Shown: piece by piece, positions 7,951 to 14,518 of the stretch | Layout: every line of letters starts with the position of its first letter | Numbering within the stretch: position 1 is the stretch's first letter | DNA from: Methanobacteriota archaeon | GTDB taxonomy: Archaea > Halobacteriota > Methanosarcinia > Methanosarcinales > Methanosarcinaceae | Length of the DNA: 22,667 nucleotides | NCBI GenBank assembly: GCA_023399215.1 | Contig: JAEWQJ010000051.1 | Location: 1 to 22,667, forward strand | Reading direction: 5' to 3' | The notes under the pieces: generated by a model | What the model was told of the DNA's origin: nothing | The model's input: the letters and a program-made list of their open reading frames with translations, nothing else | The model's database searches: none | Translations under genes and position numbers: made by a program

Positions 7951-8749
7951 CCCTCAACAGACGGAACCCGAGATTGGCAAGCCGATTCTCAGTTTTACGT
8001 TTGAACCGGCCAGCTGAACGGCAGAACCCTATCTCGCAGAGCCAGCTGCACCCACGAGAAACCCGATCAGGGCTACTGTCATCTTCCCACGCACTCCCAT
8101 CCGAAGGAGCACTGTTATAATTATCGTGCCAATTATCCTGTACCCATTCCCAGACATTCCCGTTAATATCATAAAGTCCCCAGGGATTTGGCTTCTTGCA
8201 GCCAATTACGTGAGTCTTATCGCCTGAATTTCCAGCATGCCAGACGTATTCATCAAGTTTTGACTCATCTTCACCAAAGAAACACCTTGTTTGTGTGCCG
8301 GCGCGGCAGGCGTATTCCCATTCGGCTTCTGAGGGTAAGCGGTATTTGTCAGTTCCTTCCATTTCATTCAGCTTTATTACAAACTCCTGAGCATCTTTCC
8401 AGGAGATCATCTCAACAGGATGATCTTCACCTTTGCAGTATGAAGGATTGTTGCCCATAATCTTTTTCCACTGTTTTTGTGTGACAGCGGATTTACCCAG
8501 ATAAAAAGAGTTATTAATTTTTACTTTATGACCCGGAGACTCGGAATCTGATCTGTCCTTCTCTTCTAAAGGTGACCCCATCTCGAATTCGCCGGCCGGG
8601 ATCAGTGCAAATTGCATACCTGTAAAAGGACTGATAAAGGTTTCAGTATCATCCGAATTATCAGCCAGTGCAAGAAGAATAGACGACTCTTCTGTTTCCT
8701 CAGTTTTCAGGTAGTATCGAATTGTATTAATGTAATTCTTAATATTCAT
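7943..8749 (-). CDS. FGE-sulfatase (SUMF1) domain protein
   Basis: From the ATG at 8749 (MNIKNYINTIRYYLKTEETE) there are 268 residues; a TTG nine bases upstream is the alternative. Residues 1-38 are a charged N-terminal segment, and residues 39-268 are an FGE-sulfatase domain: FALIPAGEFEMGSP, VTQKQWKKIMG, YRLPSEAEWEYACRAG, GLYDINGNVWEWVQD and LGFRLLREL. It is very similar to the C-terminal domain of the caspase fusion, clearly a paralog. Two cysteines in SWLCEIGFC (C238, C243) have the C-x4-C spacing of the catalytic copper-binding pair of true formylglycine-generating enzymes. It could therefore be an enzyme converting Cys to formylglycine, but no sulfatase gene is in the window and many family members only bind ligands. 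No signal peptide is seen, so it should be cytoplasmic. Confidence 0.85.
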   Translation of the reverse strand: MNIKNYINTIRYYLKTEETEESSILLALADNSDDTETFISPFTGMQFALIPAGEFEMGSPLEEKDRSDSESPGHKVKINNSFYLGKSAVTQKQWKKIMGNNPSYCKGEDHPVEMISWKDAQEFVIKLNEMEGTDKYRLPSEAEWEYACRAGTQTRCFFGEDESKLDEYVWHAGNSGDKTHVIGCKKPNPWGLYDINGNVWEWVQDNWHDNYNSAPSDGSAWEDDSSPDRVSRGCSWLCEIGFCRSAGRFKRKTENRLANLGFRLLREL

Positions 8750-9274
8750 ATTTCCCAAAACCCCACTCTGTGAGAATAGTTAATGAGTCATCAGTTTTTA
8801 ACTTAGGATTTCCCATCTTCGATTATTGTTTGCCTATTTTCACTTTTAATTCTTATTCCTTTTCGTTTTAAATTTTTGTTTGTCAATTTTCATTTTTCGT
8901 TACAATTTTCCAGAATACTTTTCCAGAATAGAATTTAATTCATATTTGTCAATTTAAAATTTTAATTTTTACTTATCGATTTTTCTATTCAGCTTACCAA
9001 GTTCATTGTTGGTTTTAGCTCTAATTTATTAGATTCTAGAACTCGTTATAATATCGTTGCATATTGTTGCTCTAGGAGATTAAACCTTGCTGCCATAAAA
9101 TACCTGGGTCAAGAGTCTTTATGTATCTCCTACATATGTATCTCCTACAAAGAGAATTATCTAAACTTAAATTGACTGCTAAACGTTTTTAAAAAAACTC
9201 ATATAACCAAAAGTAAAATATGAGATTGATCTATCATAGGAAAAACCAGCCAGATCCTCTTAACTAAATCAGCT

Positions 9275-9393
9275 TAGGACTTACGCACTTGAGGAACAAA
9301 ACCAATTACGACAAAGACTGCGGACTAAAGTCATGTTATAGACAGTTAACAGTCCGATGCTGTTGATTTTTCAGTTCAACTGCGTAAGTCCTA
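9275..9393. mobile_element. MITE-like element with 13-bp terminal inverted repeats
   Basis: taggacttacgca (9275-9287) is the exact reverse complement of tgcgtaagtccta (9381-9393). The 93-base interior has no coding frame. cagc occurs just outside both ends (9270-9273 and 9394-9397), a possible but weak target duplication. A diverged copy of the right end lies at 22511-22530. I infer an internally deleted derivative of an insertion sequence but cannot name the family. Confidence 0.6.
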
Positions 9394-9429
9394 CAGCGAT
9401 CAAAGTTGAAAAACCCCAAACCAAAAATT

Positions 9430-9650
9430 TAATCAAAATCCCTGATCGAAATCACAGAACAAGACCCGATTAAAATCGTAAACCATACCCCCTGATCAGA
9501 ACTCCTAAAACATAATCATGATCAGAGCCCCCTGAACCGCAATCTTGATCAGGATTTCTAAACCATCATCCTGATCAGAACCCCGAAACCATATTTCTGG
9601 TCAGAATCCCCAATATATACCCCTAATCAGAATCTCTAAATTAAGATCCA
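9430..9650. repeat. Degenerate 26-bp tandem repeat array upstream of priS
   Basis: A core like TGATCAGAACCCC recurs with starts at 9443, 9467, 9493, 9519, 9546, 9572, 9598 and 9624. The last six spacings are 26 or 27 bases. The intervening bases look like aaaccataatcc. Many units hold the palindrome TGATCA. The final unit contains the priS TATA candidate. Confidence 0.75.
9611..9620 (+). promoter_or_regulatory. Probable TATA box of priS
   Basis: The sequence CAATATATAC lies 53-62 bases before the priS ATG, inside the last 26-bp repeat unit. A start site about 25 bases downstream would leave a short leader. No Shine-Dalgarno sequence is evident. Confidence 0.35.
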
Positions 9651-9672
9651 AAACCCCAGAAGCCCTGAAATC

Positions 9673-10917
9673 ATGGATAATCGAACTGCCCGCTTTTTGA
9701 AAACACGCTTCCAGAAATATTACAAAACTGCCGAAATAGGCCTTCCTGATCACCTGCCTAGCAGAGAATGGGCTTTTATCTTCTTTGACAATATGCCTGA
9801 TAAAATGATGTACAGGCACAAGGCATTCGGCTCACCCGGAGAAGCTCTTGACTATCTTTACGGCATGGCTCCTGCGCATGTTTACAATTCGACTGCGTAT
9901 TACGAATATCCTGGCGCGCGGAAAATGAATGAGAAGAACTGGCTAGGGGCAGAATTGATTTTCGACCTTGATGCAGATCATCTTCCAGATGCCCCGAGAA
10001 ACTACGCGGATATGCTGGAGCTTGTAAAGAAAGAAACTTTCAAGCTCATGGATTTCCTTTTAGATGATTTCGGGTTTTCGGAGCAGGAAATTGAGCTGGT
10101 ATTCTCCGGAGGAAGAGGGTATCATTTCCATGTCAGAAGCCCAAAAGTCCTGAAACTTGGAAGTGCTGAAAGAAGGGAAATCGTAAATTATCTCAGCGGG
10201 AGAGACCTTGATTTCAAATATTTTTTCAAAGAAGTTCCTATGGATGGGGAATTCGGGACCGGCTCAAAGACATTTAAAGGAATGAAAAACGTGCCTATGA
10301 AATGCACACTTGTGGGACATGATTCAGGCTGGGGAAGAAGGATTGCACTTTATCTTACGGATTATATGAAAACCGAATGCGAGAAGAGGTACAAAAAAGA
10401 TATGTTTTCCGAACTTCGCAGGCATGAGAAAGTCGGGGATACTACAGTAAAAAAATTAATAAATCTTACAAATAGCGAAAATGGTTTAAAGGATATCCTT
10501 GAGAAAGGAAGACTTGACTTTGACGTCAGAAACTTTAAAGATATTGCTGCCTATTTTATGAGAGAGTCTGTTGAAGATTTCCTGCACAGATTTGGGGCCA
10601 GTGTTGACGAACCCGTGACTGCGGACATCAAACGTTTGATCCGAGTGCCGGGCTCATTGCACGGCGGGTCAGGTATGCTGGTAAAGAAACTTGCTTTGTC
10701 CGAGTTAGAAAAGTTTGACCCACTTACCGATGCCGTTGTCTTTGGCGAAAGGCCGGTAAAGATAACAGTTTCAAAGCCTTTTTCAGTGCAGTTAAAGGGC
10801 AAGGATTTAAGAGTAGAAGAAGGCATACAGGAAGTTCCTGAGTATGCGGCAGTGTACTTAATTTGTAGAGGTGTTGCTGAGTATGGACATAGAAGAAATC
10901 AGCCAGGTCCTGTATAA
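9673..10917 (+). CDS. priS: DNA primase small (catalytic) subunit PriS
   Basis: The 414-residue protein is the archaeal/eukaryotic primase catalytic subunit, which makes the RNA/DNA primers for replication with PriL. The metal-binding aspartates are in AELIFDLDADH (D98, D100), the nucleotide-contacting motif is SGGRGYHFHV (145-154), and the late motif RLIRVPGSLHGGSG (321-334) carries the conserved basic residues and His. Length fits the family. The start is the ATG 9673, from which the N terminus MDNRTARFLKTRFQKYY aligns with typical PriS. The 3' end overlaps the Gins51 gene by 35 bases, a pairing also known in other archaea (priS with gins51/gins15), which couples primase to the CMG-type helicase. 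Confidence 0.95.
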   Translation: MDNRTARFLKTRFQKYYKTAEIGLPDHLPSREWAFIFFDNMPDKMMYRHKAFGSPGEALDYLYGMAPAHVYNSTAYYEYPGARKMNEKNWLGAELIFDLDADHLPDAPRNYADMLELVKKETFKLMDFLLDDFGFSEQEIELVFSGGRGYHFHVRSPKVLKLGSAERREIVNYLSGRDLDFKYFFKEVPMDGEFGTGSKTFKGMKNVPMKCTLVGHDSGWGRRIALYLTDYMKTECEKRYKKDMFSELRRHEKVGDTTVKKLINLTNSENGLKDILEKGRLDFDVRNFKDIAAYFMRESVEDFLHRFGASVDEPVTADIKRLIRVPGSLHGGSGMLVKKLALSELEKFDPLTDAVVFGERPVKITVSKPFSVQLKGKDLRVEEGIQEVPEYAAVYLICRGVAEYGHRRNQPGPV

Positions 10918-11605
10918 GGAAAAGAACCAGACAATAAAGACAATTCCGGCTGATTTTTACCTGGAGGCTGAGAAATATGTCCGGAAACTCGAAGAAGAGA
11001 TTGAAAAAGTCGGCAATTCCCGTTCTCCGGAGTTCAAAATGCTCCAAGACGAGCATGAAAGAGCACTTTCGGACCTTGAAACTATCTTCATGAAAAGGAT
11101 AGGAAAAGTTATAATCAGGGCAACAACCCAGTCTAATGCGAATAAACCTATTTCAAAAGACATCGAAAAATTACTTCCTGTGGAAAAGAGGCTTTATGAT
11201 CTTGTACTGCAAGGAATTAAAGCCGCAAAAATCGAACTTTTAGGTCCTATCCTGTACCCTGGTTCCGAGAATACTGCAGTCTGGCCTGAAATTGTGGAAA
11301 GACAATTCTCTGCCGGTTCCAAGGGAGGGACAGAAGCAAAAATGGGGACTCCTGTTATTGCAGCCAGAGGGAAAACAGGGGCAATTCCAGACAAAAACAA
11401 TATAAATAAGGAATACGTTGTTGTCCGAATACTGAAGGATCTGCCTACTTTCACAGGCGCAGACGGCCGGAATTATACTGTCAGTGCCGAAGAAGTCGTT
11501 GTTTTGCCGCAGCTTAACGCTACAGGGCTGATAAAGCGCAATGCAGCTAAACTGATTGTTGGACAGGAAGACTCGGGAAAAGACTCATTTCCTGGAAAAA
11601 ATTAA
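10883..11605 (+). CDS. gins51: GINS complex subunit Gins51 (replicative helicase accessory)
   Basis: The 240-residue product has an N-terminal helical A domain (MDIEEISQVLYKEKNQTI, then a coiled-coil-like KYVRKLEEEIEK and later ALSDLETIFMKRIGKVII) and a C-terminal strand-rich B domain (VVVRILKDLPTFTGADGRNY, then SAEEVVVLPQLNATGLIKRN). The order A then B is that of archaeal Gins51. GINS joins MCM and GAN/Cdc45-type protein to form the active helicase. I chose the ATG at 10883 because GAGGTG lies 10 bases before it; a GTG at 10871 would add four residues. A Gly/Lys-rich linker (residues 140-175) separates the two domains. It overlaps priS by 35 bases and is co-transcribed with it. Confidence 0.88.
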   Translation: MDIEEISQVLYKEKNQTIKTIPADFYLEAEKYVRKLEEEIEKVGNSRSPEFKMLQDEHERALSDLETIFMKRIGKVIIRATTQSNANKPISKDIEKLLPVEKRLYDLVLQGIKAAKIELLGPILYPGSENTAVWPEIVERQFSAGSKGGTEAKMGTPVIAARGKTGAIPDKNNINKEYVVVRILKDLPTFTGADGRNYTVSAEEVVVLPQLNATGLIKRNAAKLIVGQEDSGKDSFPGKN

Positions 11606-11765
11606 TTTCCTGAGATTTACAGCTTGTTTTAGCTTGAGAAAGGAAACGACAGGCAGTTTAAAGTGTTGGAGATTCTAAGTTAAGCCATGAAGGCCGGAAA
11701 GCCTATCAGGTAATAGTATGAGTATTTATATGTGTAGCTATATTTGTGTACCTTAACCTTATTAG

Positions 11766-11875
11766 TTAACCTTGTTAGCACCAAGCTTTTTAAAAAGCTT
11801 GAGCAAAAACTAATAGTAGCTTAACCTTATAGCACCAGGCTTTTTAAGAAAAGCTTGAGCAAAAACTAGTAGTAA
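11766..11875. repeat. Two direct repeats each carrying a palindromic hairpin
   Basis: tagcaccaagc and tagcaccaggc start at 11776 and 11830. Both copies continue through a hairpin and gagcaaaaacta. In copy 1 the hairpin is the perfect 18-bp palindrome AAGCTTTTTAAAAAGCTT (11783-11800). Copy 2 is slightly diverged. A partial third start follows near 11876. Confidence 0.7.
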
Positions 11876-12010
11876 CTTAACCTAGTTGTTGACTCTGTGA
11901 CCTTGTCTTGATAGAAGGGTTCCAATCGTGATATCGAGACCGAAAGAGGTCTAAAAAATATCAAGTTCATCCAATCAAAGGCTTCCCAAATAAGATCTTC
12001 CCAGGATCTA

Positions 12011-12051
12011 AACGCCGTACGTAAACGCCATACGTATAATTTCCATATATG
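12011..12051 (+). promoter_or_regulatory. Promoter of the eL42 operon with upstream direct repeat
   Basis: CATATATG at 12044-12051 is a TATA candidate 73 bases before the eL42 ATG. Just upstream, aacgccgtacgt (12011-12022) and aacgccatacgt (12024-12035) are a direct repeat with 13-base offset that could bind a regulator. Confidence 0.35.
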
Positions 12052-12123
12052 TATTAATAGTGCTTCCCGCAAAAGCCGGAGAAAGCAAACTGAGTACCAA
12101 TAATCATTAAAAAGGTGTAAAGA

Positions 12124-12402
12124 ATGAAGATTCCAAAGAAGTTCAGGAGTTACTGCCCTTACTGTAAAACCCATCAGGAAATAGCGGTTGAAAGGGTCAG
12201 GAAGGGTCAGGCTTCATCCATGACTCGCATTGCAAGACAGAAGGATAGACAGCAGGGCATAGGAAACAGTGGGAAATTCTCTAAGGTGCCCGGTGGCGAC
12301 AAGCCCACAAAACGCATCTGGCTTAGATACCGCTGCACAGTATGTAAGAAAGCTTACCAGAAACCATGTTTCAGGGCAAAGAAGTTTGAGTTCAAGGAGT
12401 AA
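12124..12402 (+). CDS. rpl44e: Large-subunit ribosomal protein eL42 (L44e)
   Basis: The 92-residue basic protein begins MKIPKKFRSYCPYCKTHQEI and is the archaeal form of L44e, a component of the 50S E site. Two zinc-binding pairs are visible: C11/C14 in YCPYCKT and C71/C74 in YRCTVCKK. The middle part is rich in Lys, Arg and Gly, as usual for the family. AGGTG precedes the ATG by about 7 bases. The eS27 gene follows after 6 bases, the normal archaeal pairing. Confidence 0.96.
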   Translation: MKIPKKFRSYCPYCKTHQEIAVERVRKGQASSMTRIARQKDRQQGIGNSGKFSKVPGGDKPTKRIWLRYRCTVCKKAYQKPCFRAKKFEFKE

Positions 12403-12597
<195 letters not shown>

Positions 12598-12669
12598 CCG
12601 AACAGGTAAAAGCACTTTATAGTATTGAGTAACAGATAATAAAAAAATAAAACTTGAGAAGTGGTACGA

Positions 12670-13476
12670 ATGGGAAACGATAACTGGCCCGAAGTCGGAG
12701 AATTTGTTGTCTGTACTGTAAAGAATGTGACGGATTTCGGAGCCTATGTCGAGCTTGAGGAGTTCGGAGGGAGAGAAGGTTTTATCCACATCTCCGAAAT
12801 AAAAGCAGGCTGGGTCAAGTACGTCAGGGACTACGTAAGGGAAGGGCAGAAGATAGTCTGCAAGGTTCTTAACGTGGACCCTTCCCGCGGCCACATCGAC
12901 CTTTCATTGAAAGATGTAAACGAGCACCAAAGGCGCGCTAAAATCCAGGAATGGAAAAATGAGCAAAAAGCCGCCAAGTGGCTCCAGTTCGTGGCTGAAG
13001 AGACAAATACCGATGAGGAGACCCTGCAAACTTTGCACGAAAAACTCGTAGAAGAGTTCGGAAGTGCATATTTAGCCTTTGAAGAAGCTGCCATAGAAGG
13101 GGAGAAAGCTTTCAAAGGAATCAAAGTTAATAAGAAATATTTAAAGAGTATAATCAAGATAGCAGGGGAAAACATCAAACTGCCTTTTGTAGACATTGCA
13201 GGCTATGTGGATCTGACCTGTAACCTTCCAAACGGTGTAGAAGTTATAAAGCAAGCCCTGAGTGCTGCAACTTCTGTCGATGACGTTGATGGAAAAGACA
13301 TAAGGCTCGAAATAAGTTACACAGGGGCTCCAAGATACCGAATCAAGGTAATTGCCCCGGATTACAAGAAAGCTGAATCAGTCCTTAAAAAATCTGCCCA
13401 GATAGCAGTCGATACCATTGCCAAACTTGGCGGACATGGGACTTTTAAGCGGCATATTGAATCGGCAAAGGCGTGA
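12670..13476 (+). CDS. eif2a: Translation initiation factor aIF2 alpha subunit
   Basis: With the ATG at 12670 (MGNDNWPEVGEFVVCTVKNV) the product has 268 residues. A GTG at 12661 would add three. It has an N-terminal S1 domain (DFGAYVELEEFGGREGFIHI, then VLNVDPSRGHIDLSLKDV), a central helical domain, and a C-terminal alpha-beta domain (EISYTGAPRYRIKVIAPDYK). aIF2, a trimer with beta and gamma, brings initiator Met-tRNA to the small subunit. Its order after eL42 and eS27 and before Nop10 and a PAC2-family gene is the common archaeal arrangement, which supports the call. Confidence 0.95.
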   Translation: MGNDNWPEVGEFVVCTVKNVTDFGAYVELEEFGGREGFIHISEIKAGWVKYVRDYVREGQKIVCKVLNVDPSRGHIDLSLKDVNEHQRRAKIQEWKNEQKAAKWLQFVAEETNTDEETLQTLHEKLVEEFGSAYLAFEEAAIEGEKAFKGIKVNKKYLKSIIKIAGENIKLPFVDIAGYVDLTCNLPNGVEVIKQALSAATSVDDVDGKDIRLEISYTGAPRYRIKVIAPDYKKAESVLKKSAQIAVDTIAKLGGHGTFKRHIESAKA

Positions 13477-13482
13477 TACCCT

Positions 13483-13638
13483 TTGGGACAAAAGATCCGC
13501 AAATGCAAAAATTGCGGCAGGTACACTTTAAGGGAAATTTGTCCGGTCTGTGGGGGAAAAGCTTTCTCCCCAAATCCGGCTCGCTTTTCTCCTCAGGACC
13601 CTTATGGCAGGTACCGTAGAATGGCAAAGAAAGGATAA
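13483..13638 (+). CDS. nop10: Nop10, H/ACA ribonucleoprotein component
   Basis: A 51-residue protein starts with TTG at 13483 and ends at TAA 13636-13638. It reads GQKIRKCKNCGRYTLREICP and continues to RFSPQDPYGRYRR, a textbook archaeal Nop10. The zinc cysteines are C8, C11, C20 and C23. Nop10 binds Cbf5 and guides RNA-directed pseudouridylation of rRNA. TTG is the only start available, because the aIF2-alpha stop TGA (13474-13476) is in the same frame just upstream. GCGTGAT (13471-13477) precedes it as a ribosome binding site. It is easily missed by gene callers because of its size and start codon. Confidence 0.93.
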   Translation: MGQKIRKCKNCGRYTLREICPVCGGKAFSPNPARFSPQDPYGRYRRMAKKG

Positions 13639-13647
13639 GGAATTGTT

Positions 13648-14418
13648 ATGCAACAAAGTACACTTGTCCGCCTGAAAGAAAATCTTGAACTCAAAAAACC
13701 AATCCTTTTAGTGGGACTTCCAGGAGTAGGACTCGTAGGCAAGTTAGTGGCAGAGCATCTGGTAGACGAACTTGGGGCTGAAAAAGTAATAGAAGTTTAT
13801 TCTCCGCATTTTCCACCTCAGGTCCTGGTCAATAAAGACTGTACAGTCCGTCCGGTAAGCAACACTATATACTACGCAAAAGCAAAAGAGAATGACATCC
13901 TTTTCCTTGTAGGAGATCATCAGAGTACAACTTCACAGGGACATTATGAACTCTGTTCGCTTTATCTTGACATTGCAGAAGAGTTTGGAGTGCAGAGGAT
14001 TTACACGCTTGGAGGGTATCCCACAGGCAAACTGACCTATGAGGATACAGTCCTTGGGGTCGCTAATAACACGAAACTGATTGAAGAAATCAAAGAGTAT
14101 GGGGTAGAGTTCAGGGAATCCGAACCCAGCGGAGGTATAGTTGGAGCTTCGGGCCTGCTTGTAGCTTTCAGTAAGATGCGAGGCATTGATGCTGCCTGCC
14201 TTATGGGCATGACCCCAGGATATTTAATGGACCCTAAAAGCGCCCAGTCTCTTCTAAAAGTGCTCTGTAGAATGTTCGGAATTGAAGTAAACATGGAGTC
14301 TCTTGAGAAAAAGGCCGAGGAAATGGAAAGCATCCTTGAGAAGCTGAAGGAAAAAGAAGAGCAACAGACAATCCAGGAAGCCAAACCTACCGAAGAAGAC
14401 CTGCGCTACATAGGATGA
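13648..14418 (+). CDS. PAC2-family (proteasome assembly chaperone-like) protein
   Basis: The 256-residue product has the PAC2/DUF75 pattern: PILLVGLPGVGLVGKLVAEH near the start, then VLVNKDCTVRPV, ILFLVGDHQSTTSQGHYEL, IYTLGGYPTGK, GGIVGASGLL and MGMTPGYLMDPKSA. PAC2 proteins chaperone proteasome assembly in eukaryotes, while in archaea the role is less certain. The last 45 residues are a Glu/Lys-rich coiled coil. It starts 9 bases after the Nop10 stop with AGGATAAGG upstream of the ATG and is the last gene of the translation operon, a conserved archaeal linkage. Confidence 0.88.
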   Translation: MQQSTLVRLKENLELKKPILLVGLPGVGLVGKLVAEHLVDELGAEKVIEVYSPHFPPQVLVNKDCTVRPVSNTIYYAKAKENDILFLVGDHQSTTSQGHYELCSLYLDIAEEFGVQRIYTLGGYPTGKLTYEDTVLGVANNTKLIEEIKEYGVEFRESEPSGGIVGASGLLVAFSKMRGIDAACLMGMTPGYLMDPKSAQSLLKVLCRMFGIEVNMESLEKKAEEMESILEKLKEKEEQQTIQEAKPTEEDLRYIG

Positions 14419-14518
14419 TATGGTCTTAGAAATGACCAGAGAATTAAGTATGAATTTAGCTAAGGCTATTTACTTAAAGTGAACACTAAAAGTTGGATTT
14501 TCCGGTAAAGGGAAGGAA

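Larger units (their letters stand above)
8750..9672. other. Long gene-free AT-rich region
   Basis: I see no credible gene in these 923 bases. They contain a 14-bp direct repeat atgtatctcctaca (9121-9134 and 9136-9149), a 119-bp element with inverted ends (9275-9393), a 26-bp tandem array (9430-9650) and the likely priS promoter. Confidence 0.6.
11606..12123. other. Gene-free region before the ribosomal protein operon
   Basis: These 518 bases hold two 54-bp-spaced copies of a palindrome-containing repeat (11766-11875), a small hairpin (agacc/ggtct, 11937-11952), a 13-base-offset direct repeat (12011-12035) and the promoter and ribosome binding site of the eL42 gene. No gene is visible. Confidence 0.6.

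Noticed and set aside
9430..9650. CRISPR array
   Set aside because: Units are contiguous and degenerate with no unique spacers of constant length, and no cas gene is present.
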